Of a stretch of DNA of 64,000 nucleotides, positions 1 through 9,531 are shown piece after piece. A model generated the notes under the pieces. The model saw only the letters and a list, made by a program, of their open reading frames with translations, searched no databases and was not told the DNA's origin. The position numbers and the translations under genes are program-made. Each line of letters begins with the position of its first letter. The first letter of the stretch is position 1. This DNA is from CAVWSM01 sp963798505. GTDB lineage: Bacteria; Actinomycetota; Actinomycetes; Jiangellales; Jiangellaceae. The DNA lies in NCBI GenBank assembly GCA_963798505.1, contig CAWCTX010000005.1:1116001-1180000 (forward strand). Direction: 5' to 3'.

Positions 1-1
1 G

Positions 2-808
2 TTCAGGTTCACGTTGCACCCCGTCGGCCCCACCGTCATGGCCGGACCGGTGTTCTGGGCGGCAGAGGACACCACCGACGTGCTGCGCTTCTACCGGGAA
101 TTCGTCGCCGATGCGCCAGACGAGCTCGGCAATGTCGTTCGGCTGGGCACCATCCCGCCATGGCCAGCTGTCAGGGAGGAGCTGCACTTTCGGCCTGCCA
201 TCGGCGTGGCCAGCTGCTACGCCGGGCCGGTCGAGGACGGGCAGCGCACTGTCCGTGCGCTCCGCGACTTCGGGAAGCCGCTCGTGGACCTCGTCGGACC
301 AACCCCGTACGTTGGCCACCAGGGCAGCATCGACGACACCGTCCCCCATGGCTGGCACTACTACTGGAAGTCGACGAACCTCGCCGGCCTTTCCGACGAC
401 GCCATCGCCGTCATCGCCGATCACGCCTACGCCGCCGGCTCGCCCCGGTCGTGCGCGGTGATGTTCCACTTCGGTGGCGCCGTCGCCCGAGTTCCCCACG
501 ACACCACCGCCTACGCCGGTCGCGACGTGGCCCACAACATCGTCATCGAAGGCGTGTGGCTCCCTGACGAGTCCGCCGAGCACGCCGCGGCCGAGACCGC
601 TTGGGCGCGGCGATTCCTCGAAGCCCTCCAACCGCACCGCGCCGGCGTCTACGTGAATTTCCTCGACTCCGACGACGATGCGAGCCGCATCCGCGAGGCC
701 TACGGCGACGTCACCTACACGCGGCTCGCCGACGTGAAGGCGAAGTACGACCCCGAGAATGTGTTCCACAACAACAAGAACATCCAGCCTCGCAGACCGG
801 CGCACTGA
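2..808 (+). CDS. FAD-linked oxidase, C-terminal part (5' end outside the window)
   Basis: The frame is open from the first bases of the window, so the N-terminal FAD-binding half is missing. The visible 268 or so residues match the C-terminal half of FAD_binding_4/BBE (berberine-bridge-like) oxidoreductases. The last 30 residues carry the BBE signature: a YGD turn, then YTRLADVKAKYDPENVFHNN, in which the Y-D-P-x-N-x-F-x-x-N pattern lies at the flavin site. These enzymes oxidise alcohols or sugars with a bicovalently or monocovalently bound FAD; the substrate cannot be told from this half. It is followed convergently by a leftward gene 27 bases after its stop. Family assignment is firm, function within the family is open. 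Confidence 0.8.
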   Translation, partial: FRFTLHPVGPTVMAGPVFWAAEDTTDVLRFYREFVADAPDELGNVVRLGTIPPWPAVREELHFRPAIGVASCYAGPVEDGQRTVRALRDFGKPLVDLVGPTPYVGHQGSIDDTVPHGWHYYWKSTNLAGLSDDAIAVIADHAYAAGSPRSCAVMFHFGGAVARVPHDTTAYAGRDVAHNIVIEGVWLPDESAEHAAAETAWARRFLEALQPHRAGVYVNFLDSDDDASRIREAYGDVTYTRLADVKAKYDPENVFHNNKNIQPRRPAH

Positions 809-835
809 GCGGAGGCACGCGCTTGGTGCGGTGGA

Positions 836-1942
836 TCAGGTCGGCAGGGCGAGCTCGAGGTCGAGCCAGTGGGCGAGGTCGGCTATCTCGCGGTGGACGG
901 CGGCCCGTGCTGACTTGCTCCACGGCCCGTCTTCGTGGACAGCGTCGACGCGCAGCACACCGGCCTTGGGATCGGCTGTGGCGTCGAGCTTTCCGATCAG
1001 GCGGTCGCCGTAGAGGATCGGCAGGGCGTAGTAGCCCCAGCGCCGCTTGGCGGCGGGCTTGTACATCTCGAGGGTGTAGTCGAACTCGAAGATTTCGCTC
1101 ATCCGTTTGCGGTCGTGCAGCATCCGGTCGAAGGGAGAAAGCAGGGCGGCGCGGCCCGAGAAGCGCTGGCCGAGCTGGGTCGGGTCGACACGCCATTGGC
1201 CGCGGACGCCCTCCACGACGGCGGGCTCACCGGCCTCGCCGACGTCCAGTGGCTCGACAGGGCACTCTGGACCACGCGACCGCGCGATGCCGAGCGCGCT
1301 GAGCCGGCGCTCGTTCCGCAGCCGTCGTGCCTCATGCGACGGGACCCCAGTGTCGTCGGGGTAGACGCGGGACGCCAGGTCCCACAGCCGGTCGCGCCCA
1401 TTCCAGCCGGCCACCGCAACCTCCCCGCGTTGCACGAGGAAGTCGAGCATCATTCTGACGTTCCTGTTGCCGTTCCATCCCGTCGAGACCCAGGGCCTCA
1501 CACACGTGTCGGGCAACTCACGCGAGGGCAGCGGCCCGTCAGCGCGAAGCCGCGCGAGGATGTCGCGCCGGCAGGCGTTGTTGGCCGCGACCCAGTCACG
1601 GCGGTATGCCTGCCAGTCGCGCAGCTCACCAGTGCCCGGCCACTCGGCCATCTCGGCGCGATACAGCGCGAGATCCTCGGCCGGCCGCACCGTCCCCCGA
1701 AGCTCGATCAGCGTCTGCTCGTTGACGGCGTCCCGCAAGTCCTGCGGGTCATACCCCGGGCCCAGCCGGCTCCACACCACGAGGTCGGCGCTTGGGGCGA
1801 CCGCACTGATCGGGTCGAGCTGGAGGAGCGACAGGGCGCGGACCGTTTCGAGCAGGTCCCCGGGCCGTTGCCCGCCCAGCAGTTGCGCGCGCACGGCGAT
1901 GCGGCGGGCATCGCGGCGGGACAGCTGGTGGCTCCCGGGCAT
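836..1942 (-). CDS. YcaQ/AlkX-like winged-helix DNA glycosylase (HTH_42 family)
   Basis: A 368-residue protein of the HTH_42 (winged helix DNA-binding, YcaQ) family. Members such as E. coli YcaQ and Streptomyces AlkZ unhook interstrand crosslinks or remove bulky alkylated bases. The family's catalytic QxQ/QxD motif is visible as Q-L-D in SLLQLDPISAVAPSADL near residue 42. Further C-terminal family landmarks are the block LLSPFDRMLHDRKRM (about residue 265) and the YALPILYGDRLIGKLD strand. Length fits the family (about 370-400). It stands alone between two convergent or codirectional neighbours, so context adds nothing. A QxD active site is typical of the AlkX/AlkZ2-like branch; exact lesion specificity is unknown. 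Confidence 0.8.
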   Translation of the reverse strand: MPGSHQLSRRDARRIAVRAQLLGGQRPGDLLETVRALSLLQLDPISAVAPSADLVVWSRLGPGYDPQDLRDAVNEQTLIELRGTVRPAEDLALYRAEMAEWPGTGELRDWQAYRRDWVAANNACRRDILARLRADGPLPSRELPDTCVRPWVSTGWNGNRNVRMMLDFLVQRGEVAVAGWNGRDRLWDLASRVYPDDTGVPSHEARRLRNERRLSALGIARSRGPECPVEPLDVGEAGEPAVVEGVRGQWRVDPTQLGQRFSGRAALLSPFDRMLHDRKRMSEIFEFDYTLEMYKPAAKRRWGYYALPILYGDRLIGKLDATADPKAGVLRVDAVHEDGPWSKSARAAVHREIADLAHWLDLELALPT

Positions 1943-2033
1943 GCTCCGAGACTAGGACGACGCGCCGACAAGCATCGCGATCATGCGGCCTGATGCCGGG
2001 AAATCGGACCTCGGCCAAACGCCTTGTCACGCG

Positions 2034-2945
2034 TCAACGGACGATAAGGAGGTTCGCCATGTCGACCACGGGCCGGTAGCCAAGAGCGGCGTAGAGCTTG
2101 CTCGATGTCGGGTTGGACTGGTCGGTGAACAGGCAGGCGCGCGCGCCGTCTACCTGGATCCGCCGAGACACCTCGGCAACCGCGTTGGTGGCCCAGCCGC
2201 GGCCGCGCTCAGACGGTGGCGTGTACACCGGGCCAATGCGGGCCACGCCAAAGGACGGCGGATGGGCGCAAGTGATGTGCACCCGCTGCCCCTTCTCGTT
2301 GACCCAGAACCACAGCCCGCCGGCTCGGATGCGCCGCAGGATCTCTGAACGGTCTGGCACCTCATGCGCGCTGTCATCGCGCGGTCGCCCCGCCTGCTCG
2401 TCGGCATCGCCCATGAACGCGGCGAGCCACTCCGCGGCCAACTCCACGTCATCATCGGTGGCGGCCACGAGCCTGCCGGGCACGGAGCGCGGCTGCGTAA
2501 GCTCGCCGAGTTCGTGCAGCCTCGTGCGCATGGCGACCTCTACGAGACCCCCGCTGAGCCTGGCCACTTCGTTGGCACAAAGGTCAACAGTGGGCAGGGC
2601 TCCATTCACACCGAGCAGCTCCTCGCCACGCTCGTGCAGCGCGTGAGCCAGAGCCACCGCAGCTTGAGCCGGCATCGGAAGCAAGAACGGCGGATACGGG
2701 GCGAAGGGCGCGGCCCGCATCCCAGCACCGTGTACGGCGCCCGACTCGTCGCGGACCACCAGCCACCAGTTGCGGTCGGGCTGCGCGACACCGTCGGTCA
2801 GCTGCGCCACAGCCAGGTGGGCGGTCGTGGTCACGACCGTACTGACCACGGGGTCAGCAGCCAGGCGGTCACGCGCAGCGGCGAGGAACTCGACTGGGTC
2901 GCTATAGAACTGCAGGCGCGTTGCGGACGGCAACCGTGCGCTCAT
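2034..2945 (-). CDS. GNAT family N-acetyltransferase
   Basis: 303 residues. The C-terminal half is a GNAT fold: acetyl-CoA-binding motif A is visible as IGPVYTPPSERGRGWATNAV (R-x-x-G-x-A loop, about residues 232-252), followed by CLFTDQSNPTSSKLYAALGY, the typical motif B with an Asn-x-x-Ser-x-x-L-Y pattern. The N-terminal 130 residues resemble the regulatory/second GNAT-like half seen in many actinobacterial GNAT proteins of about 290 residues. The acceptor substrate is unknown. The gene is monocistronic as far as spacing shows, and diverges from the gene beginning at 3119. Confidence 0.8.
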   Translation of the reverse strand: MSARLPSATRLQFYSDPVEFLAAARDRLAADPVVSTVVTTTAHLAVAQLTDGVAQPDRNWWLVVRDESGAVHGAGMRAAPFAPYPPFLLPMPAQAAVALAHALHERGEELLGVNGALPTVDLCANEVARLSGGLVEVAMRTRLHELGELTQPRSVPGRLVAATDDDVELAAEWLAAFMGDADEQAGRPRDDSAHEVPDRSEILRRIRAGGLWFWVNEKGQRVHITCAHPPSFGVARIGPVYTPPSERGRGWATNAVAEVSRRIQVDGARACLFTDQSNPTSSKLYAALGYRPVVDMANLLIVR

Positions 2946-3118
2946 CCGCGCAGACTAGCCGCAGGCCGCGCACCCATTGGAGCCCGTACCACGACCGTCG
3001 GGCAGTGCAACCTGTGGATGGGGATGACTTGGGCCACCCTCCGACCCGGGCAGGCAGGAGGCATCCGGGCGAGTGCAGAGGTGGGCAGCGGGAACGGTTC
3101 GTCGGGCATCCTGACTGG

Positions 3119-3535
3119 ATGAACGCCACCGATCCCGCGGCCCTCGTCCGACAGCTCCAATCCAAGCTGGCGCGGGCCATGCGTGACCGCGACCGCGACG
3201 TCGTCATGGCATTGCGCGACGGGTTGGCCGCGCTCGCGAACGCCGAGGCGATTCCCGCCGAGCACGGCGCGTCGAGCACCCTGGGCGACGAGCACTTCGC
3301 TGGCTCGATCGTCGGGGTCGGCGCCAACGAAGCACCGCGTCGGAGCTTGAGCGGTGACGATGCCCGCCGCATCATCGACGCCGTCATCGACGCTCGACGC
3401 GAAGGCGCCGCCGATCTGGACGCGCGAGGACGTCGCGACGAAGCGGCGGGACTGCGTCGAGGGGCCGCCGCGCTGGAGTCCGTGGCGAATGCCCCCCTTG
3501 GTCAGCCAGGCTCGGGCCCGACGGCCACCGGATGA
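3119..3535 (+). CDS. GatB/YqeY-like helical protein
   Basis: 138 residues from an ATG at 3119. The opening helix pair (LVRQLQSKLARAMRDRDRDV..LRDGLAALANAEAI) is characteristic of the GatB/YqeY domain, a helical tRNA-binding domain of the Asp/Glu-tRNA amidotransferase B subunit that also exists as short stand-alone proteins. Actinobacterial stand-alone versions start with the same L-x-x-x-L-x-x-A-M-x-x-R-D pattern. An in-frame extension to 2921 exists but would overlap the divergent acetyltransferase, so the inner start is preferred. The 3' end overlaps the convergent rhodanese gene by 34 bases. The biochemical role of stand-alone members is not settled. Confidence 0.65.
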   Translation: MNATDPAALVRQLQSKLARAMRDRDRDVVMALRDGLAALANAEAIPAEHGASSTLGDEHFAGSIVGVGANEAPRRSLSGDDARRIIDAVIDARREGAADLDARGRRDEAAGLRRGAAALESVANAPLGQPGSGPTATG

Positions 3536-4338
3536 TCCGGGTCGGTCACCCAATGGCTCCATGACCCCGCGTAGAGCGCAGCTTCGATCCCGGCCACCTG
3601 AAGAGCCAGGATCTCGTGCGTCGCAGTGACTCCGGAGCCGCAGTAGACCGCGACCGCCCGAGTGCCATCGGCACCGAGCTCGGCGAACCGCTCACGCAGC
3701 ATCTGGGCGCCCAGGAACCGTCCGGCGTCGTCGACGTTGTCCGTCGTCGGGGCACTCACCGACCCAGGGACGTGGCCGGCCACCGGGTCGATCGGCTCGA
3801 CCTCTCCTCGATAACGCGCGCCCGCCCGGGCATCGAGCAGCAGACCCGTCCGCGCAAGACGTGCGGCTTCGTCGGCGGATACGACCCGCTGACCGCCACC
3901 CGTGGGCGCGAAGTCGCCATCCTCCGCCGCGGGCGGAGCCGTAGTCACCGGAAGCCCACGATCCAGCCAGGCGCGCAGCCCGCCGTCAAGCACGCGGACA
4001 TCTCGATGCCCGTGGTGCCGCAGCAGCCACCATGCACGCGCCGCCGAGGTGGAGTCGTCGGCGTCGTACGCGACCACGCCACGTCCCCGGCTGACACCGC
4101 AGCGCCGCATCGCGGCGGCGAACCGCTCCGGGTCGGGCAGCGGGTGCCGGCCGCCTCCGCCGGGCGGGTCGGCCAGATGGGTCTCCAGGTCGACGAAGTG
4201 CGCACCGGGGATGTGGCCCGCGAGGTAGGCGGAGCGCCCCGGCGGGCCACCGAGCTTCCAGCGCACGTCGAGCAGCACCGGTCGCTGATCGGCGGACAGC
4301 GCCGCCTCGAGCTCCTCGACGGAGATGAGCGGGTGCAC
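3502..4338 (-). CDS. Two-domain sulfurtransferase (rhodanese)
   Basis: 278 residues with two rhodanese domains. The N-terminal inactive domain contains LLDVRW and the GHIPGAHFVDLETHLA block. The C-terminal domain has LLDARAGARYRGEVEPIDPVAGHVPGS and the active-site loop VYCGSGVTA, with the persulfide-forming Cys at about residue 235. The loop CGSGVTA is the 3-mercaptopyruvate/thiosulfate sulfurtransferase type. It probably works in cytosolic sulfane-sulfur transfer or detoxification. Its 3' end overlaps the GatB/YqeY-like gene in tail-to-tail orientation. Only one base separates it from the stop of thymidine kinase (4340), so the two leftward genes may be cotranscribed. Confidence 0.88.
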   Translation of the reverse strand: MHPLISVEELEAALSADQRPVLLDVRWKLGGPPGRSAYLAGHIPGAHFVDLETHLADPPGGGGRHPLPDPERFAAAMRRCGVSRGRGVVAYDADDSTSAARAWWLLRHHGHRDVRVLDGGLRAWLDRGLPVTTAPPAAEDGDFAPTGGGQRVVSADEAARLARTGLLLDARAGARYRGEVEPIDPVAGHVPGSVSAPTTDNVDDAGRFLGAQMLRERFAELGADGTRAVAVYCGSGVTATHEILALQVAGIEAALYAGSWSHWVTDPDHPVAVGPEPG

Positions 4339-4339
4339 T

Positions 4340-4993
4340 TCACGCTCCGGAAGCGTCGAACGGCAACGGCGTCGCAGACAGTGCGCTCGCTCGCGCGGTG
4401 GCCGCAGTCATCCGGCGCCGGTGATGCGCCCGGCAGAGCACCTCGTAGCCGACGTCGTGGCCGGCGTCGATGTCTCCGACGAGCACCTGCTCCCCCTCGA
4501 CGACCATGACCCCGCCGATGGTGCGCGCGTTGTGCGTCGCCCGCTCGCCGCACCAGCACAGCGCCGGCACCTGCAGGGTCTGGACGCGGTCAGCCAGCTC
4601 GACGAGCCGGGCGGAGCCGGGGAACAGCCGAGTCCGGAAGTCGGTCAAGATGCCGAAGGCGAACACCGGCCGATCCAGCTCGTCAGCGACTCGCGCCAGG
4701 TCGTCGATCTGCTGCGACGTGTAGAACTGCGTCTCGTCGCAGATGAGGTAGTCGACGGTGCCACCGCGCACGAGCCGGTCGACGACCATCTGCCACAGGT
4801 CGGACTCGGGGCTGACCTCGACCGCATCGACGCGCAGCCCGAGACGGCTCGACAATGTCCCCGCGCCCGCCCGGTCCTGGCTCGTGAGCAGCAAGCCGTT
4901 GAGGCCTCGCGCGCGGTGGTTGTGGTCGACCTGCAGGGCAAGCGTGGACTTGCCGCAGTCCATCGTGCCGGTGAAGAAGACGAGCTCGGCCAC
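4340..4993 (-). CDS. tdk: Thymidine kinase
   Basis: 217 residues from a GTG at 4993; the upstream GGAAGG Shine-Dalgarno sequence decides the start, although the frame remains open to 5227. The protein phosphorylates thymidine for the dTTP salvage pathway. Visible motifs: P-loop FFTGTMDCGKST (residues 6-17), the DRAGAGT segment, the Walker B/lid region YLICDETQFYTSQQIDDLA with the catalytic DE, the tower loop FGILTDFRT, and the zinc-binding Cys pairs (ALCWCGERATHNAR and VLCRAHH). It sits in a leftward run with the phosphatase-fold gene upstream, 13 bases away. Length and motifs fit the type II (TK1-like) family well. Confidence 0.93.
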   Translation of the reverse strand: MAELVFFTGTMDCGKSTLALQVDHNHRARGLNGLLLTSQDRAGAGTLSSRLGLRVDAVEVSPESDLWQMVVDRLVRGGTVDYLICDETQFYTSQQIDDLARVADELDRPVFAFGILTDFRTRLFPGSARLVELADRVQTLQVPALCWCGERATHNARTIGGVMVVEGEQVLVGDIDAGHDVGYEVLCRAHHRRRMTAATARASALSATPLPFDASGA

Positions 4994-5006
4994 GGGTCCC
5001 TTCCGG

Positions 5007-6170
5007 TCAGGAGGTGGCGACAAGGAGTGGTACGAGGACTTCCGCGCTCGACAACCCCCCGTGCAGCCCGATGAGCTGGGTCTCGAACGGGAACGCACTG
5101 CTGACTTCGACGGCGAACGAGCCCAGCGACACCGCGAGCACGTCGCCGAGCCGGTCGGCAACCCGGTCCTCGACGGCGCCGAACCATCCGGCAGCAACGG
5201 CCTGCGCCCTCGTCGCGACAAGAGCACGCTGATCGAGGACGGCGGCCCAAGCCGCGGCCACGTCGTCGGCTGCGCCGGGCAGGGCGTAGACGTGCCGCAG
5301 GCGGGCCTCGCCCCCGATCAACGCGACGCCATCGCGCAAGGCAGGTGCGGCGTCGACGTCGATGCGGTCCTCACGCGGGATGTCGACCATGCCGTGGTCG
5401 GCGGTGACGACGAGCACAGTGCCGCGTGGCAGCTCGTCATAGATCTGCTCGGCGAACCGGTCGACCTGAACCAGCTGGTGCCGCCACGCTGCGGCGCCGC
5501 TGCCATGTCGATGACCGGTCGGGTCGAGGTCGCCGTCGTAGACGTAGACCAGCGCCGGGCCGGGCGCCGACATTTCCTCGGTCACCGCAGCCACCCGCTC
5601 GCCCATGGTGTCGGCGCCGCGGAAGCTCGGCCCGCGCAGGCCTGCGATCGTGAGCCCCGAGTCGCGGAACTTGCGTTGCGAGACGGTGACCGCGCGTACG
5701 CCCGACGCGGCGGCGCGCTCGAACACCGTGGGATGTGGCTGGTAGGTGCGCGCGTCGACCTTCTGGTCCCAGGTCAGTGCGTTGAGCAGCAGATCGGTGG
5801 TGCCCGGCACCCGCGAGGTGTAGCCGACGATGCCGTGCCGGCCCGGGGCGAGCCCGGTGCCAAGACTGGTCAGGCTGGTCGCGGTCGTCGATGGCGCTGC
5901 GGACGTGATGGCCCGTCCGGAGGCGATCAACGACCCCAGGAACGGCGCCTCCGCCGGGTGTGCACGCAACAGCTCGTAGCCCATGCCATCGACCAGGAGG
6001 ACGCAATAGCGGTCGGCTGGCGGCAGGCCGAGCAGGTCGTGCTCACCCGGGACGCGGAGGGCACCGAGCACCGAGGGCAGCAGGTCGACCAGCGACCCAT
6101 CGCCGTACCTGGGCAGGACGAGGGTGCCGTCAGTGGGCATGCGCAGTGGGCTGGAAATCGGGGTCGTCAC
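5007..6170 (-). CDS. Alkaline-phosphatase-superfamily phosphodiesterase/nucleotide pyrophosphatase
   Basis: 387 residues with the metal-site order of the alkaline phosphatase/NPP superfamily: VLLVDGMGYELL (first metal Asp), APSTTATSLTSLGTG (Thr nucleophile), YVYDGDLDPTGHRHG (Asp/His), VLVVTADHGMVDIP (Asp-His), and IGLHGGLSSAE (last His). The superfamily hydrolyses phosphate mono- or diesters using two Zn ions. The branch with this motif set is annotated as nucleotide pyrophosphatase/phosphodiesterase family in actinobacteria; the real substrate is unknown. There is no signal peptide, so it is probably cytosolic. It lies 13 bases downstream of the DUF5998 gene and 13 bases upstream of tdk, suggesting one leftward transcription unit. 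Confidence 0.85.
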   Translation of the reverse strand: MTTPISSPLRMPTDGTLVLPRYGDGSLVDLLPSVLGALRVPGEHDLLGLPPADRYCVLLVDGMGYELLRAHPAEAPFLGSLIASGRAITSAAPSTTATSLTSLGTGLAPGRHGIVGYTSRVPGTTDLLLNALTWDQKVDARTYQPHPTVFERAAASGVRAVTVSQRKFRDSGLTIAGLRGPSFRGADTMGERVAAVTEEMSAPGPALVYVYDGDLDPTGHRHGSGAAAWRHQLVQVDRFAEQIYDELPRGTVLVVTADHGMVDIPREDRIDVDAAPALRDGVALIGGEARLRHVYALPGAADDVAAAWAAVLDQRALVATRAQAVAAGWFGAVEDRVADRLGDVLAVSLGSFAVEVSSAFPFETQLIGLHGGLSSAEVLVPLLVATS

Positions 6171-6183
6171 GTCAGCAAACCTC

Positions 6184-6759
6184 TTAGGCCACCTGCTGGG
6201 CGGTGGCTGCGGTGAGCGCCTCCGCGAACGTGAGCAGCTGGGCGACGACGTTGCGACCGTCGGCCGCCTCGCTCACCCGTAGCGAGAAGTCGTCGGCGGT
6301 CACGCTCCCGGTGTAGCCGTGGTCGGCCTCGCACTGCGGGTCGCCGCACGTGGCCGGCTCGAAGTCGGCCCGGCTCACCGCACCCCACCCGACGGTCAGC
6401 ACCACCTCGCGCGCGGAGTCACCCAGCGCATAGGTCGTCGGCTGCGTGACGGTGCGGCTCACGATCACCGAGCCGATGCGCCGCAGCGCGACCGCCTCCG
6501 TGGTGGTGATGGCATAGGGCAACGGATGCGCCTCGTCGGCGGGGTACTCGTCGGTGTGGCTGACGACCAGGCGGGTCAGGGTCAGCGCCGCAACGCTGAC
6601 ATGCCGGCGCAGCTCGTCACGGTCGAAATGCGGTTCGTGGTGCACGACGAAGGCGGTGACGGCCTCGCCGCCCAGGCCCGTACGCAAGGAGTCGGAGACC
6701 AGGTCGGGGTAGTAACCGGCCCGCTCGATCGCCGAACGCAGGGTGGGGGTTTCCGCCAT
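6184..6759 (-). CDS. DUF5998 family protein
   Basis: 191 residues from an ATG at 6759, which has an AGG Shine-Dalgarno nine bases upstream; a second ATG at 6768 sits directly on that AGG and is less likely. The sequence (RSAIERAGYYPDLVSDSL near the start, VHHEPHFDRDELRRHV, then ITTTEAVALRRI, TLTRLVVSHTDEYPADE) matches the actinobacterial DUF5998 family, which is regularly found next to the alkaline-phosphatase-fold gene seen here downstream. A C-D-P-x-C-x-x-D-H segment (ATCGDPQCEADHGYTG) could bind metal. The function is unknown. The frame is fused to the upstream gene only because that gene is frameshifted (see 6798-9462). Confidence 0.8.
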   Translation of the reverse strand: MAETPTLRSAIERAGYYPDLVSDSLRTGLGGEAVTAFVVHHEPHFDRDELRRHVSVAALTLTRLVVSHTDEYPADEAHPLPYAITTTEAVALRRIGSVIVSRTVTQPTTYALGDSAREVVLTVGWGAVSRADFEPATCGDPQCEADHGYTGSVTADDFSLRVSEAADGRNVVAQLLTFAEALTAATAQQVA

Positions 6760-6797
6760 GCCGGTCATCCTGCCACGCCCGGGCCGGGCTGATCGCG

Positions 6798-9462
6798 TCA
6801 GCCGAGGCGTCGCGAGTACCAGTCCGACCGGGCCTGCGGCGGGGCAACCGAAAGGACGCCGTTGACCACGGCAAGGCCTTTCGGGCCCACCAGGACAGGG
6901 TCGAGCTCGAGGTCGCTCACCGCCGACAGGTCGTCTGTGAGTCGCGACACGCGATGCAGCAGATCCTCGATCGCCGGCACGTCGACCGACTCCGCACCGC
7001 GGTAGCCGAACAGCAGCGGCGCGGCACTGCACCTCGCGCACCATGTCCGCGGCGTCGACGTCGGTGAGCGGCGGGATGCGGTAGGCCCGGTCGCCGAGCA
7101 GCTCGGTCGTGATCCCTGCAACGCCGAACGAGACGATCGGCCCGAAGAGCTGGTCCTCACGCGCCCGCACAACCACCGGCAGCCCGGGTGGTGCCATGCG
7201 CTGGACGACGAACCCGGCCTCGACAGAGTCGGCCAGCGTCTGCGACATCGTCTCCCAGGCAGTGCGCATATCTGCTGACGAGTCGATGTTGCGCCACACG
7301 TCGGCCAGGTCCGGCCGGTGCCGAAGGTGCGGCGCGGTCGCCTTGAGCACCACGGGATAGCCGAGCTGCTCGGCCGCCGCCAGGGCCTCGCGGAGGGTCG
7401 CGGCCGGCAGCATGGGCAGCAGGTCGATGCCGTAGCAGGCGAGCAGCGCCCCAAGGTCGGCCTGGGTGACTCGCCCGCCGTCGGGGCGCTGATCGAGCAG
7501 GCGCTCGACTAGGCCTTGCGCCCTGTCCTCATCGACGCCCTCGACGTCGGGGACCGTGCCGGCCGGTCGGTCGCGCCACGCTGCGTACGCGGTGACGTGT
7601 GCGAGGGCTCGTACGGCTTCTTCCGGCGACGGGTATGACGGGACCGAGCCGCGCAGGGCGACCCCATACTCGTCCGTACGGCGCAACGCGCCAAGCAGTC
7701 CGCTCGTGCCGAGGAACGTCGCGACCACCGGCTTGTCCGAGGCCGCGGCGGCAGCGGCGATCACGCGCGCGACGGCATTGGCGCTGCTGGCCTGAATGAC
7801 GGCGCTGGCGAACGTGACGATCACGGAGTCGACATCCCGCGCCCCGGTCAGCTCGGCCAGCGCGCGTTCGTAGTCGGCCGCGGACGCGGCGGCGCCGAGA
7901 TCGCGCGGCGGCGCCACGACCTGAAGGCCGGCACTCGCGGCGGCGTCGGCGACCAGGAGCCCGATCGCATCGGAGTTGCCGACGACCGCGACCCGCGGAC
8001 CCTTCGGCAACGGCTGAAAGGCCAGCAGCTGCGCGACATCGAGCAGCTCGGGCAGCGTGTCGACACCGATCACGCCGGCCTGTCGGAACATCGCGTCGAC
8101 CGCAGCCTGGGGGGCATCCGTCGGACGGACCGCGTGGCCGAGCGGCACGCCTTGCGTCGCCCGCCCACTCTTCACCGCGACGATCGGCTTGGTGCGCGCG
8201 ATGCGCCGGGCGATGCGGCTGAACTTGCGGGGGTTGCCGATCGACTCGAGATAGAGCAGCACGATGTCGGTGCGCTCGTCGGAGTCCCAGAACTGCATGA
8301 GGTCGTTGCCGGACACGTCGGCGCGGTTGCCGGCGGAGACAAAGCTGGACAGGCCGATCCCGCGGGCGGCGACCTGCTCCAAGACCGCGGTGCCGAGCGC
8401 GCCGGACTGGGCGAAGAAGCCAATGCGTCCCGGCTGCGGGGCCGGCTGCGCCAGGGATGCGTTGAGCGCGTAGGCGGGATCGGTGTTGATGAGGCCGAGG
8501 CAGTTGGGACCGAGCACGCGCATGCCGTTGGCGCGCGCGAGCCGGACCAGGGTCTCCTGCCGGACGCGGCCGGCCTCGCCCGTCTCGGCAAATCCCGCTG
8601 ACACCACGACCAGTCCCCGCGTTCCGACACGGGCGGCGTCGAGCACGACGTCGGGAACCGCCTCCGCGGGCACGGCCACGAGGGCCAGGTCGACCGGGCC
8701 GGGAAGGTCCCGAAGCGATGGATAGGCGGGTACGCCGGCGACCGCGTCGGCGTTGGGGTTGACGGCGTAGACGCGTCCCGTGAAGCCGGCGGCCACGAGG
8801 TTGCGCACGAGCGTCTGGCCGACGGTGTCACGTGACCTGCTGGCCCCGACGACGGCGACCGCCCGGGGGGTGAGCAGCCGCTCGATCGACCGCGCCTCGG
8901 CGCGGTGCTCGCGCGCCTGCATGACCTCCAGCGAGTCGGGCGTGGGATCGATCGCGAACTCGAGGTGCAGGACGCCATCCTGGAACCGGTTGCGGACCTG
9001 ATAGCCGGCGTCCTGGAAGACGCCGATCATCTTGCGGTTGTCGGGGAGCACCTCCGCGACGAACCGGGTCACCCCTCGCTCGCGCGCGGCCTGCGCCAGC
9101 TGCTCGAGCAGCAGGCTCCCGACGCCGCGTCCGTGCTGCGAGTCTTCGACCAGGAACGCGACTTCGGCCTCGCCGTCGTCGATGCGGTCGAAGCGACCGA
9201 TGCCGATCATCTCGTCGCCGACGAGCACGATGAGCGCCACCCGGTCGACGTGGTCGACCTCGGTGAAGCGATGGATGTCGCGGTCGGTCAGCCGGGGGTA
9301 GGGCGTGAAGAACCGGTAGTACTTGGACTGGTCGCTGACCCGCTCGTAGAACGCCACGAGTCGGTCGGCATCGGACGGGGTGATGGGCCGTACGTGCGCA
9401 GTGGCGCCGTCGGCGAGCACCACGTCGGTCTCCCAGTGCCGCGGGTACTCCTCCACGGTCAC
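6798..9462 (-). CDS. GNAT-fused acyl-CoA-ligase-like protein acetyltransferase (Pat/Pka type), frameshifted
   Basis: About 888 residues from a GTG at 9462. Order: GNAT domain (residues 1-170; motif VEDSQHGRGVGSLLLEQLA), CoA-binding domain (about 205-330; AVVGASRSRDTVGQTLVRNL, VLGPNCLGLINTD), ligase-CoA/NDP-forming part (FFAQSGALGTAVLEQVAARG, VAVVGNSDAIGLLVADAA), and a C-terminal ATP-grasp domain (GYPVVLKATAP). This architecture belongs to bifunctional acetate-CoA-ligase-like/GNAT proteins that acetylate lysines of metabolic enzymes such as Acs. Near 7030 one extra base shifts the frame; the true ending (AAPLLFGYRGAESVDVPAIE ... DLELDPVLVGPKGLAVV) continues in another frame to 6798. The conserved ending shows the break is recent or a sequence error. 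Confidence 0.82.
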
Positions 9463-9531
9463 CAGATCCTAGGCTCGATTGGGTGCTCCAGTCGGGACAG
9501 CGCGCGCCTGAATCACTGCAGGGAGGCATTC